This document shows, in pieces, positions 17,886-27,056 of a stretch of DNA of 64,000 bases (its first letter is position 1; each line of letters begins with the position of its first letter). Location of the stretch: positions 930,001-994,000 of the forward strand of contig NC_014259.1 in the NCBI RefSeq assembly GCF_000196795.1. Direction: 5' to 3'. Below the pieces are notes generated by a model, which saw only the letters and a program-made list of their open reading frames with translations, had not been told where the DNA came from and did not search any database. Source of the stretch: Acinetobacter oleivorans DR1 (GTDB taxonomy: Bacteria; Pseudomonadota; Gammaproteobacteria; Pseudomonadales; Moraxellaceae). The position numbers and the translations under genes are program-made.

Positions 17886-18515
17886 TTACCAATTTGCAAA
17901 ACGAATAGGGTGTTCAAGAACTTGATCACGGAAATAAGCTTGGCCATTTTTCCATGTAAGTTGACCGTTACATAACCACTCTGCTACTTGTGGGTAGATA
18001 AAGTGCTCAAGTGCATGCACTCGATTTGCTAATGAAGCGGCAGTATCATGTTCTTTAACTGAAATAGCGGATTGGGCAATTGATTGACCAGAATCAAGTT
18101 CAGCCGTTACAAAGTGTACGGTACAACCATGTAAACGATCACCTGTGTTTAAGACACGTTGATGAGTGTTCACACCTTTATAAGCTGGAAGAAGTGAGGG
18201 ATGTATGTTCAGCATTTTCCCTTGCCATTTGTTGACAAAGGTGGGAGTTAAAATGCGCATGAAACCGGCTAAAATAACCACATCCACTTGCCAAGCCAAG
18301 AGCTGTTGATGCATTGCTTCATCAAACACTTCACGAGTTGGAAAGTCTTTATGAGAAATAACGGCCGTAGCAATATTGGCTTTTTGAGCACGCTCTAGGG
18401 CATAAGCATCTGCTTTATTAGACAGTACACCTACAATTTGCCCTGATAGATTTGCATCTATCAAGGCTTGTAAATTACTGCCGTTCCCAGAGACTAGAAC
18501 AGCAATTTTTATCAT
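17886..18515 (-). CDS. purN: phosphoribosylglycinamide formyltransferase
   Basis: Folate-dependent GAR transformylase, the third step of purine synthesis (209 aa). It begins with the phosphate-binding loop VLVSGNGSNLQALID. The catalytic Asn and His lie in LNIHPSLLPAYKGVNTHQR, and the catalytic Asp follows in the HFVTAELDSG region. Its ATG overlaps the purM stop by four bases (ATGA), so translation is coupled. The length is normal. PurM makes the later intermediate AIR, and the purM-purN order is the usual arrangement in gamma-proteobacteria. Confidence 0.97.
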   Translation of the reverse strand: MIKIAVLVSGNGSNLQALIDANLSGQIVGVLSNKADAYALERAQKANIATAVISHKDFPTREVFDEAMHQQLLAWQVDVVILAGFMRILTPTFVNKWQGKMLNIHPSLLPAYKGVNTHQRVLNTGDRLHGCTVHFVTAELDSGQSIAQSAISVKEHDTAASLANRVHALEHFIYPQVAEWLCNGQLTWKNGQAYFRDQVLEHPIRFANW

Positions 18516-19582
18516 GCAAAGATCACACGAATTTTTTCGTCTGCGCCTTCCACTGATTCAGCATTTTCTTGGATGTGTCCAATTTTCCAAGCTTTTTCAC
18601 CTTGAGCATTAAGCACTTCAATTGCTTTTTCTGCATCATTAGCATCAACAGCAATGACCATACCTACGCCACAGTTAAACGTACGGTACATTTCAAAGCG
18701 CTCTACATTGCCTTCACGTTGTAGAAGTTGGAATAACTCAGACCATTCCCAAGAAGCTTCATCAATGACTGCCTGAGCACCATTTGGTAATACACGTGGT
18801 AAGTTACCAGGTAAACCGCCGCCAGTGATGTGTGCCATAGCATGCACATCAACTTGTTTGCAAAGTTCAAGAACTGGTTTTACATAGATACGTGTTGGTT
18901 CCATTGCAACATCTGCAAGAGGACGACCATCAATCACTTGAGTTAAATCAACGTTTTTAACGTCTAAGATTTTACGTAGTAATGAGTAACCATTCGAGTG
19001 AGCACCACTTGATGCAACACCGATAAGTACGTCACCAGACTTTACTTTAGAGCCATCAATAATTTTGCTTTGCTCAACAACACCAACAGCAAAACCAGCA
19101 AGATCGTAATCTTCGCCTTCATACATGCCTGGCATTTCTGCGGTTTCACCACCTACAAGTGCGCAACCTGCAAGCTCACAACCTTTACCAATACCAGTAA
19201 CAACATTTGCAGCAACGTCAACATTTAAGTGACCAGTCGCGTAATAATCAAGGAAGAATAATGGTTCTGCACCACAAACTAAAAGGTCATTTACACACAT
19301 AGCCACAAGATCTTGGCCGATTGTGTCATGACGATTAAGATTAAGTGCCAAACGTAATTTAGTTCCTACACCATCGGTTCCAGAAACTAAAACAGGCTCT
19401 TCATAACCTTTAGGAATTTTGCATAGTGCACCAAAGCCACCAAGCCCGCCCATTACTTCAGGACGACTTGTACGTTTAGCGACTGACTTGATACGATCGA
19501 CCAGTGCGTCGCCCGCTTCAATGTCGACACCCGCATCTTTGTAGCTTAAACTGGTATTTGGGGTAGAAGTTGAGTTGCTCAT
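18512..19582 (-). CDS. purM: phosphoribosylformylglycinamidine cyclo-ligase
   Basis: AIR synthetase, the fifth step of de novo purine synthesis (356 aa). Family features include SLSYKDAGVDIEAGD near the N-terminus, VSGTDGVGTKL (ATP binding), GGETAEMPGMY and HITGGGLPGNLPRVL. It is the first gene of the purM-purN pair. The divergent gene starts at 19718, so the 135-base gap must hold both promoters; I see no clear operator. Confidence 0.98.
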   Translation of the reverse strand: MSNSTSTPNTSLSYKDAGVDIEAGDALVDRIKSVAKRTSRPEVMGGLGGFGALCKIPKGYEEPVLVSGTDGVGTKLRLALNLNRHDTIGQDLVAMCVNDLLVCGAEPLFFLDYYATGHLNVDVAANVVTGIGKGCELAGCALVGGETAEMPGMYEGEDYDLAGFAVGVVEQSKIIDGSKVKSGDVLIGVASSGAHSNGYSLLRKILDVKNVDLTQVIDGRPLADVAMEPTRIYVKPVLELCKQVDVHAMAHITGGGLPGNLPRVLPNGAQAVIDEASWEWSELFQLLQREGNVERFEMYRTFNCGVGMVIAVDANDAEKAIEVLNAQGEKAWKIGHIQENAESVEGADEKIRVIFA

Positions 19583-19717
19583 AAATGAAGTCTCCGCATT
19601 GGCGGCAGATTATAACCTGAATATACGAAACTCTTATGTTATTTATGCTCGAAAATGCTATCTTTAATAAAAATATTTTTTCATTTATAACGATTAAATC
19701 AAAAAAGGCTAGATTTT

Positions 19718-20911
19718 ATGCAAGATCGTATACTGCGCCGTATTCTTTTACTCGCAGGTATTGTATTGCTGGTATGGGTATTGTACTTACTCAAGCCTGT
19801 AGTCATTCCTTTTATCGGTGCTTTTTTCCTGGCTTATTTATTCAGTCCACTCGTTGATGTTCTGGTAAAAATCAAATTGCCTCGCTGGTTAGCAATTAGC
19901 GTGGTGTTCATAGGAATTGGTGTAACACTAACCATTGCACTATGGTATTTGGTTCCTCTGATCTGGAAACAATTGGTTTACGCCCGAGATAGCATTCCAG
20001 CAGGTATTCACTGGATTAATGCAGAACTATTGCCATGGGTTTCTTCGACATTTAATGTTCAGCAAATGGAAATTGATACAGATCAAATGTCCAAAGCTGT
20101 CATGGATTATGTTCAGACAAATTACAGTGCCGATAGTATTCAAGCTGTCTTATTAAAGCTTGCACAATCAGGTCTAAATTTTATTCAAATTGGTGGAACA
20201 GTTGTTCTAATTCCAATTATTGCTTTTTATTTTTTATTAGACTGGGACCGTATGCTACAAAACTTACGCCGTCTCATTCCACGCCCATATGAAGCAACTA
20301 CTTTACAGATCGTTGGTGAATGCCATAGCGTTTTAGGTGCGTTTGTTAAGGGTCAGTTTCTCGTCATGCTATTGCTAGGCGTAGTATATGCAGTTGGTTT
20401 GCAGCTCATTGGTTTGGAAGTTGGTCTTATTATTGGTATGGTGGCTGGTCTTGCCAGTATTATTCCTTATTTAGGATTTGCCGTAGGTATTATTGCAGCT
20501 GTTATTGCCAGCTTGTTCCAGTTCGGTTTGGATTGGATGCATTTATTACTGGTTGGCGTAGTATTTATGATTGGCCAAGCGGTAGAGGGTTATATTCTTC
20601 AGCCATTCCTACTGGGTGATAAAATTGGTTTATCTCCTGTGGCAGTTGTTTTTGCCGTATTGGCAGGTGCACAGCTTGCAGGTTTCTTAGGAATGTTAAT
20701 TGCATTGCCTGTTGCTGCTGTTATTGTAGTGTTGTTGAAGCATTTAAGAGAGAATTATGAAAGAAGCTCACTTTATGCTCCACCTTCTACATTAGTGATC
20801 CAACATGGCGATATTGAGCAAATTCATGTAGAAACCGAAAGCACTAAGCTTGATCTTGAAGTTAAAACACAGCAAGATACAGATGAACTGAAATCCCCTA
20901 ACCAGAAATAA
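19718..20911 (+). CDS. AI-2E/PerM-family membrane protein
   Basis: Member of the AI-2E transporter (UPF0118, PerM/TqsA) family, 397 aa. Two hydrophobic segments in the first 60 residues are followed by an amphipathic region and then six helices. FYFLLDWDRM and PFLLGDKIGLSPVAVVFAVLAG are the recognisable family blocks. The C-terminal 50 residues are hydrophilic and cytoplasmic. Relatives act in quorum-signal export or Na+/H+ exchange; which applies here is unknown. The ATG at 19718 has AAGG nine bases upstream. hda follows after 20 bases, as in several gamma-proteobacteria where this gene lies beside hda and purM. Confidence 0.9.
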   Translation: MQDRILRRILLLAGIVLLVWVLYLLKPVVIPFIGAFFLAYLFSPLVDVLVKIKLPRWLAISVVFIGIGVTLTIALWYLVPLIWKQLVYARDSIPAGIHWINAELLPWVSSTFNVQQMEIDTDQMSKAVMDYVQTNYSADSIQAVLLKLAQSGLNFIQIGGTVVLIPIIAFYFLLDWDRMLQNLRRLIPRPYEATTLQIVGECHSVLGAFVKGQFLVMLLLGVVYAVGLQLIGLEVGLIIGMVAGLASIIPYLGFAVGIIAAVIASLFQFGLDWMHLLLVGVVFMIGQAVEGYILQPFLLGDKIGLSPVAVVFAVLAGAQLAGFLGMLIALPVAAVIVVLLKHLRENYERSSLYAPPSTLVIQHGDIEQIHVETESTKLDLEVKTQQDTDELKSPNQK

Positions 20912-20931
20912 TTTCAAGGTTAATTCAATAT

Positions 20932-21630
20932 ATGCGTCAACTCCAACTGGATATAGAACCTCAACTTGATGCCCGAATCAGTGATTTTTCGGGACCAAGT
21001 TGGGGGAATGTAGTCGATGCTGTGCGTCAACTACATGCTGGTCTGGTGAGTAGGTTTTACATCTACGGTGGAGCAGGGACAGGAAAGAGTCACTTACTTT
21101 CCGCAATTTGTGACTCTTATTTAGAAGTAGGTAAATCTGCAATTAAAGTTTCTTTGCTTGAACTCCTTGATGCTCCTATCGAAGCAATTACTTCTTTAGA
21201 GCATTATGATCTTGTCGCTTTGGATGATATTGAATCAATTAGTGGTGTGCCTCATTGGCAAAAAGCTGTCTTCCATTTAATGAATAATCACGAAGGACAG
21301 CTAGTATTCTCTTCACGTGTAGCGCCTATCGAATTAAAGTTAGAATTGCCAGACTTACAGTCGCGACTTACGCAAGCTGTTAGTGTTAAAGTGCCGAGTG
21401 GAAGCTTATATGCGGACCGTTACTCTTTAGTTACGTCTGTAATGTCTAGACGTGGTATCCATTTTGATCAGCAAATTGTTGACTACTTATTATTACATGG
21501 CCCTCACCAAGCTTCTCTTTTACTACAGACAGTTGCTCAGTTAGAAAAACTTCTCAAAGGCGAAAAAACAAAACTTTCGAATGCAACTTTAAGGCAAATT
21601 TATGCTTTGATTGATGAATATCAACCATAG
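20932..21630 (+). CDS. hda: DnaA regulatory inactivator Hda
   Basis: AAA+ protein (232 aa) that, with the DNA-loaded sliding clamp, stimulates ATP hydrolysis by DnaA and so prevents over-initiation of replication. The N-terminus MRQLQLDI matches the clamp-binding motif of Hda. Walker A is GGAGTGKS at residues 46-53, and the Walker B aspartates are at about 98-99 in LVALDDIE. Sensor regions (SSRV, LPDLQSRL) follow. The length is normal. It lies 20 bases after the PerM-type gene and is likely on the same transcript. Confidence 0.93.
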   Translation: MRQLQLDIEPQLDARISDFSGPSWGNVVDAVRQLHAGLVSRFYIYGGAGTGKSHLLSAICDSYLEVGKSAIKVSLLELLDAPIEAITSLEHYDLVALDDIESISGVPHWQKAVFHLMNNHEGQLVFSSRVAPIELKLELPDLQSRLTQAVSVKVPSGSLYADRYSLVTSVMSRRGIHFDQQIVDYLLLHGPHQASLLLQTVAQLEKLLKGEKTKLSNATLRQIYALIDEYQP

Positions 21631-21957
21631 ATATTATTTAATCTTGTCTTATTGCCTCACCTGCGCACATAAAAACTATTAAAAATAGTGTCTCGGACAA
21701 AAAATTCTAATTTCAGAGCACTTGCTCTTTTTAAAGCACTTTCTAATTTTTAAACATTCACATTTTTGTATTTAAAAAAGTTTTTTAAATGTATGAAGCT
21801 TTTTGTAAGCTGATTCAAAAATGACTCTACAGACCGACCAAAATGTCTTGAGAAATTCTACTTGCTGTGACAAAGTACGCACAAAGGATGCGATTGCAAA
21901 AGCGGAAATTTTGCAATATTGACAAAGAAAAATGAAAAAAGATGTAAGGAGATGGGT
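21631..21957. other. intergenic region upstream of CSLREA gene 1
   Basis: A 327-base AT-rich gap. It contains a 6-bp hairpin at 21675-21689 and a 19-base near-perfect palindrome at 21771-21789 (TTTAAAAAA-G-TTTTTTAAA). I find no clear promoter hexamers and no additional gene. The AAGGAG at 21946-21951 is the ribosome site of the next gene. Confidence 0.5.
21771..21789. repeat. 19-base A/T palindrome
   Basis: Two nine-base arms (TTTAAAAAA / TTTTTTAAA) flank a single G, 169 bases upstream of the secreted-protein gene. It may be an operator or an A-tract/T-tract bending element. In DNA this AT-rich, chance is a fair alternative. Confidence 0.3.
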
Positions 21958-23811
21958 ATGCTCAAACGGAGCATTGCTTTTGCTTTATTGGCTGCTGCTG
22001 GACACGCTTATTCTGCCGATATTCAAGTCACAACTACAACTGATGAAGACGTCGATAACACGGTCTGTTCATTACGAGAAGCAATACAATTTCTAAAATA
22101 TCGTGCATCTTCCAATGCTGCTGATGTTGAAAAATATGCAAACGGTTACAATGGTTGCGGAAATAAAGATGCTTCTTCAAATATTATTTTGCAGCGTGAT
22201 AAAGAATATACTTTGAATAAAAGTATAGTAATTACTGTTCCTGTAGCTATTAGTACTGCAAAAAATGATTCTACTCTGGTTGAGGAAGGAGCTCCCAACT
22301 CTCATAATGCAACGATTAAAATGGTTGGTACGGATCAACTATTCCGTATAGATGATGGTAGTGTTGAAAAAGCTTCTTTTACAGTTTCATTTGTTGATGT
22401 CAATTTAAAAGGTGCTGGTTCAAAGAGTGCAGTACCGCAGGGTAACGGCGGTTTAATTTATAATCATGAACAATTAGTTATTCAAAATTCACGTTTGTTG
22501 GATGGCTATGCAACAAATGGCGGAGCAATTTATAACGCAGGGATTTTATCAAATACTACAAAAACAGCAGGCTCAGTAACGATTACTAATAGCCTGATAC
22601 AGAATAATAAAGCGAGTCAGGGGGGCATTTTATATAGTGATATGCCACTTTACTATATCAGTCGCTCTGTAGTGCGTGATAATGAAGTAACTGCAGCAAA
22701 TGGCACATTGTTTCATGCTGAAACTAAATTTGCAGATGAAAGTACGGGAGGATATTTAACCTCTCGTATTATTGGTTTAAGTAATAGTACGATTTTTCAT
22801 AATAAAGGTAGTTTTATTGCCAATGTCCGTGATGGCATGGTGATCAATAATATTACTCTAATTAAAAATGTGGGAGGCTTATATTTTGATGCTCCACAAG
22901 GAAAAGCTTCTGTCTCTAATAGTATTTTAGTAGGCAATACGACGAACTGTAAGGTATCTGCAACAGATAAAACCATTGTGCAGAGCAATTTAGTAACAAC
23001 AGAATGTAATCGTAATGCTTCGGCAGAGTTACCAAATATTATATATTCAGCTAATGAAAAATTAATTGCAGGGAATGCAGATGAAGGAATTTGCGATGTA
23101 CCACCTGCAGATGGATTGCTTTGCCCTTATTCAACACCAAGTGATAGTTTCTTAGGTTTCTTTAAACCTCGAATTCTCGATAAATATACTAGCCTTTCAC
23201 AATCATTGTTAATTAACAAAGGTCGTTTATATAGTGATGGTACTTCTGTCGGCTTAGCAAGTTGTGAAAAACAGGACCAACGTGGAAAAAATCGTAGTGG
23301 TTATGATGAGCTATGCGATTTAGGTTCAATTGAATTAACAATTAACCGAGATGATATTAGTACGCATGGTCAAGATATTAAATATGGAGAAATTGCCAAA
23401 TTTAATATTGCTGATGTGATAGGTGATGGTGAGTTAGTTTCTTCACGAACATGTGAAAAAATGTTCGGAAAAAGAACAGATGGTCAAGCTTGGCAGTCTG
23501 GATGTATGAAGATTGTTCAAACCAGTACACCATCTAAAGGGACTTTAACTATTGATGCTCAGGGAAATTTAACTTATGTTCCAAATGGGAACTGGCATGG
23601 AGCAGATGTATTTAATCTATTAGTCGTTACTACTACCACACGTTTTAATGATGCTGCAGATGTTTATCTAACTGTTCCAGTTCAAATCGTACAAGATCCA
23701 CCATCAGGTATTGAAGATAAATCTGTAAGTGCGGGTGGAGGCGGAAGTGTAGGTGGTGGTTTAGTTTTTGGTCTATTTGGCTTAATTGCTTTAAGACGTT
23801 TAAAGTCATAA
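21958..23811 (+). CDS. secreted CSLREA protein with GlyGly-CTERM tail (rhombotarget-like), copy 1
   Basis: Exported protein of 617 aa. A signal peptide (residues 1-20, cut after HAYSA) precedes a CSLREA motif at 37-42. A right-handed beta-helix region follows with Pmp-like GGAIY and GGLIY repeats. The C-terminus ends in a Gly-rich stretch, a hydrophobic helix (LVFGLFGLIAL) and a basic RRLKS tail. That is the GlyGly-CTERM layout of proteins processed by rhombosortase and often secreted by type II secretion; Acinetobacter 'rhombotarget' proteins look like this. The start is the ATG at 21958, six bases after AAGGAG; the frame opens at a TTG at 21919. The next gene, a paralogue, begins within 20 bases. 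The function of the mature protein is unknown. Confidence 0.85.
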   Translation: MLKRSIAFALLAAAGHAYSADIQVTTTTDEDVDNTVCSLREAIQFLKYRASSNAADVEKYANGYNGCGNKDASSNIILQRDKEYTLNKSIVITVPVAISTAKNDSTLVEEGAPNSHNATIKMVGTDQLFRIDDGSVEKASFTVSFVDVNLKGAGSKSAVPQGNGGLIYNHEQLVIQNSRLLDGYATNGGAIYNAGILSNTTKTAGSVTITNSLIQNNKASQGGILYSDMPLYYISRSVVRDNEVTAANGTLFHAETKFADESTGGYLTSRIIGLSNSTIFHNKGSFIANVRDGMVINNITLIKNVGGLYFDAPQGKASVSNSILVGNTTNCKVSATDKTIVQSNLVTTECNRNASAELPNIIYSANEKLIAGNADEGICDVPPADGLLCPYSTPSDSFLGFFKPRILDKYTSLSQSLLINKGRLYSDGTSVGLASCEKQDQRGKNRSGYDELCDLGSIELTINRDDISTHGQDIKYGEIAKFNIADVIGDGELVSSRTCEKMFGKRTDGQAWQSGCMKIVQTSTPSKGTLTIDAQGNLTYVPNGNWHGADVFNLLVVTTTTRFNDAADVYLTVPVQIVQDPPSGIEDKSVSAGGGGSVGGGLVFGLFGLIALRRLKS

Positions 23812-23829
23812 TCAAGGATGATAAAGGCT

Positions 23830-26265
23830 ATGAAAAATTATAAAAAGGCTTTATTAGCATTAGCTGTGATTTCTGCGATGCCATTATTTGCAGATACAAC
23901 GACTGGAAGAATTGATGTTACAACTTTTGACGATGAAGATGGCGACAATACTAATGCTTGTTCATTGCGTGAAGCGATAAAAACAGCTGAGTTGCGTAAA
24001 TCGTATGGTGGATGTACTGTTATTGATACGCGTGAAACTACACAAAAATCGATTCAGCTTAAAGCAGGAGTTTACACTCTAAATAAGGAATTAGTTCCAA
24101 ATGCTAATATTGCTATTTTTGGTGCTGATCCCGTAGATTGGCAGAAAAAAAGCGTATTAACTAATGATTATCCTGCACAACTTGACTTACAAACACGTAT
24201 TAATGCTCAAGGTAAATCACGCATTTTCAATACGACTACCTATAAACAGCCCTTGACCTTAAATAATGTAATTCTTGAAAATGGCGTTACAACTGGCCAG
24301 GGTGGCGCGATTTATGCTGGTGCTGATATTGCTTTTCAAAATAGCCAGATTTTATCATCTCAAGCAACAAACGGTGGAGCAATTTATTTAGCTTCACCTA
24401 ATATTACTTTGTCAGCAAGTCATTCATTACTTAAAGGTAATAACGCAACACAAGGCAGTGTTTTATCAATGGGATGTTTTAGTGATACTGTCTATGCACC
24501 ACGTACGATTACCCTTACATCAAATAGTATTGTGAATAATGGTAATACTGCTTCAACAAGTACATTTGAGTTCTGTGGTAAACCTAGTGCGACATTATCG
24601 GTTAATACCATTGCAAAAAATATAGCGAATAGTACGAACGGCAGTATTATTAAGTTTACTGGTGATACCAATAATCCAGCCAATACATCAAGTATTTTAA
24701 GTTCAAGCAGTAGTTTAGTACTTTTAAATAATACAATTGTTGAAAACAATGCGAATAGTACTTTCCTCTACGACAAACTGGGCGCAAAAAAGCTAAGTTT
24801 TAACGTATTGGCTTATAATACTGGAAGTTATGCTTGTAAATATCTTTTAGGTGCGGCAGCAGAGCAAAAGAGTGTTGGTCTGACTCTGGATTTCAATGCA
24901 CTTGACTGGACATCAGCAACAGCAAAGTGTGATGTTCCAAAGGAATCTCTACCAGATGGTCAGACTAATATTAATATTAGTACACAAGCATTCAGCAATT
25001 TATTAAGTCCTTTACAAGCGGCAACTGCTTATACTGGGTTCTTACCTATTTACTATCCAAAAAATATTTCTTCTAGCACAGATTTAATTGACGTTGATCA
25101 AGATAGTAAAGGAAGTTGTGCCACAATTGATCAACGTGGTTTAAACCGTTTGACAGATAGTACCTCATATTATCAGCCAGACAGTCGTAATAGTTGTGAT
25201 ATTGGTTCTGTGGAGTTAATGAAGCTCACTGCAGGTGATTTAGAGGATGTTAGTAATATTTCATTAACAACTTTAATTGATACTTATCAACAAAATTATG
25301 ATTTATTTGATAATTATATTAAGGACCCTAAGACGCCTTCTAACTTTATTACTTACTATAAAGTACGTTTAGCTGAATTTAAGAACCTAATTGATACAAC
25401 TAAAGCAAATCTTAAGTATCGCGCAATCTATCTTGATTTAAAGAACTATGATTTACCTTTACCGACTGAAGACGCTAATCATGTGCTGAAGTTCTTCAAC
25501 ACCACAGATTATCGTATTGTAACTGAGCCATTAGGTATTGGATCTCTTGATGATAAATATGATGCTCAACAAGTTAAAGATCTATCTGATCAGGACAAGG
25601 TATTCTGTGAGTGGAATAGTGCTTTACAGCAAATTGTTTTTTATCGCAAAGACGATACGGTGACTCAAGCTGGTACCTATGCTTATTGTAAATATACAAT
25701 TACAACAGCTGATAATAAATTAAGCTCAAGCGGTCTGATAAAAGCTCGTTTTAATAATATTGAACCGATTTCTGGCGATGGAACAATTACCTTTAAATAT
25801 CTTGCAAATGAAACTATTCCTTTGAATTTACTTAAATATGCTAACGATGACGGTGATGGGCCTGTAAACAAGCTTTTAAAGCCTAAATCACAATTTTGGG
25901 TAAATGAAAAGGGTGTAGAGTTACCAATTTATTTACCAAGTAAAACATCGAAAGATGGTATTTTTAAAGTAGTTAAAGCTGATAAAGAAGGACCATGTCC
26001 AAAAGATGACAAGGATAAAATTTGTTATGGCGGAAATATCTATATTCAGGCAAATAACGTCTTTAATGTTTTCAACGATTCATTAAGCTATAACGTTTAT
26101 GATGCAGATGGTAAAATCTCATCTAAGGCTGGGACAATTAATCTAATAAGTACTGCAACTACCACAGATGATTCTCGAAGTGGTGGGGGCGGTGGTGGTA
26201 GCTTAGGAATTTTGTCTTTAGCATCTTTACTTGGTTTAGCGGTCTATAGACGCTACCGTAAATAA
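23830..26265 (+). CDS. secreted CSLREA protein with GlyGly-CTERM tail (rhombotarget-like), copy 2
   Basis: Larger paralogue (811 aa) of the preceding gene. A signal peptide (residues 1-21, ending PLFA) is followed by CSLREA at 44-49, and GGAIY beta-helix turns at about residues 157-190. A long C-terminal region has no motif I know. The tail is six glycines, a hydrophobic helix (LGILSLASLLGLAV) and YRRYRK, again a GlyGly-CTERM signal. The ATG at 23830 gives the better signal peptide; an ATG at 23818 is in frame but touches its AAGG box. It lies 18 bases after copy 1, so they form an operon that closes at a terminator. No rhombosortase gene is in the window. Confidence 0.83.
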   Translation: MKNYKKALLALAVISAMPLFADTTTGRIDVTTFDDEDGDNTNACSLREAIKTAELRKSYGGCTVIDTRETTQKSIQLKAGVYTLNKELVPNANIAIFGADPVDWQKKSVLTNDYPAQLDLQTRINAQGKSRIFNTTTYKQPLTLNNVILENGVTTGQGGAIYAGADIAFQNSQILSSQATNGGAIYLASPNITLSASHSLLKGNNATQGSVLSMGCFSDTVYAPRTITLTSNSIVNNGNTASTSTFEFCGKPSATLSVNTIAKNIANSTNGSIIKFTGDTNNPANTSSILSSSSSLVLLNNTIVENNANSTFLYDKLGAKKLSFNVLAYNTGSYACKYLLGAAAEQKSVGLTLDFNALDWTSATAKCDVPKESLPDGQTNINISTQAFSNLLSPLQAATAYTGFLPIYYPKNISSSTDLIDVDQDSKGSCATIDQRGLNRLTDSTSYYQPDSRNSCDIGSVELMKLTAGDLEDVSNISLTTLIDTYQQNYDLFDNYIKDPKTPSNFITYYKVRLAEFKNLIDTTKANLKYRAIYLDLKNYDLPLPTEDANHVLKFFNTTDYRIVTEPLGIGSLDDKYDAQQVKDLSDQDKVFCEWNSALQQIVFYRKDDTVTQAGTYAYCKYTITTADNKLSSSGLIKARFNNIEPISGDGTITFKYLANETIPLNLLKYANDDGDGPVNKLLKPKSQFWVNEKGVELPIYLPSKTSKDGIFKVVKADKEGPCPKDDKDKICYGGNIYIQANNVFNVFNDSLSYNVYDADGKISSKAGTINLISTATTTDDSRSGGGGGGSLGILSLASLLGLAVYRRYRK

Positions 26266-26272
26266 ACTGTAT

Positions 26273-26299
26273 AAAAAAGCCTCCAATTGGAGGTTTTTT
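26273..26299 (+). terminator. terminator of the CSLREA operon
   Basis: An A-run, GCCTCC, loop AATT, GGAGG and six T. The stem is extended by A-T pairing, so it may also act on the opposing transcript that ends at 26357. Confidence 0.85.
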
Positions 26300-26356
26300 C
26301 ATAGAAAATTATTTAAGACATTAAAGTCACTGTGTATGAATTTTACAGAATTATAT

Positions 26357-26746
26357 TTAATGTTCTAAATACTTGTTCATATACTCTTCACGAATAGCTG
26401 TTCTTTCTTCGCCATTCGCTTTAAGCATACGCTGGCGTAAGTCATTACGCTCTTGTGTACTCATTTTTTGCCATGCTTCACGCATTTTTTCTTTTTCAGC
26501 ATCGGGAAGTTGAGTAAACCAGTCCATACGTTGCTGTAGGTTCGTACTTTGATTCGCTGGTAACTCTTTTAAGCTCTGGTAGCGTTTAATAACTGCACGT
26601 TGTTCCTCTTCAGAAAGAGCATTCCATGTGTCATCAACTTGTGTATTGGCATCCTTAGAAAAAATCCAAAATCGTTCAAAACCTGCAAAACTCGTTTGCA
26701 GGAAACTTAATGAACAAAGGATAAGTGCTAATTTTTTAGCTGCCAT
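26357..26746 (-). CDS. DUF3106 protein, exported
   Basis: Small exported protein (129 aa) with a signal peptide (MAAKKLALILCSLSFLQTSFA). The charged helical body carries repeated W...L...E(E/K) segments (WNALSEEEQRAVIKRY, WFTQLPDAEKEKMREAW, KMSTQERNDLRQRM), as in DUF3106 proteins. The pattern recalls Spy/CpxP-like periplasmic helices, but no chaperone role is shown. The ATG at 26746 overlaps the preceding gene by 11 bases; a GTG at 26764 is in frame but would spoil the signal peptide. It is the last gene of the sigma factor operon. Confidence 0.8.
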   Translation of the reverse strand: MAAKKLALILCSLSFLQTSFAGFERFWIFSKDANTQVDDTWNALSEEEQRAVIKRYQSLKELPANQSTNLQQRMDWFTQLPDAEKEKMREAWQKMSTQERNDLRQRMLKANGEERTAIREEYMNKYLEH

Positions 26747-27056
26747 GTTGTACTTTATCCTCACCCAAGACCATTAGCATTTCTAAATCTTCCACCATTT
26801 GTGGAGATAATTTAGGATTTACAATCACTTGATTTTGCGGCTTATCAACAATATCTGCTGAATTAGGTAAAATTACAAAACCTGTGATCGCAGCTGCAAG
26901 TGCAAAACCAGACATTTTCCAGACACTATAAAAAGAGGCTGGTTTTTGTTGAATATGGTCAAGCACATGATTCATGACCACTGTTTTATTTTTATGGTGA
27001 TGTGCCAAACTATCAAGTTTAGACGTCACCTTTTTAGTGAAATCATCATGATTCAT
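26736..27056 (-). CDS. small single-helix membrane protein, DUF3619-like, candidate anti-sigma partner
   Basis: 106-residue protein. Its first 60 residues are polar and cytoplasmic (MNHDDFTKKVTSKLDSLAHHH). One helix follows at about residues 63-82 (SGFALAAAITGFVILP), then a short periplasmic tail. The layout and the position directly after an ECF sigma gene match DUF3619-type proteins and resemble membrane-bound anti-sigma factors. I do not see a zinc anti-sigma HxxxCxxC motif. It overlaps the sigma gene by 11 bases and the DUF3106 gene by 11 bases, so the three are tightly coupled. An anti-sigma role is inference. Confidence 0.7.
   Translation of the reverse strand: MNHDDFTKKVTSKLDSLAHHHKNKTVVMNHVLDHIQQKPASFYSVWKMSGFALAAAITGFVILPNSADIVDKPQNQVIVNPKLSPQMVEDLEMLMVLGEDKVQHGS

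Noticed and set aside
19636..19857. 73-residue frame overlapping the PerM-type gene start
   Set aside because: Different frame from the long, conserved membrane protein that has its own Shine-Dalgarno.
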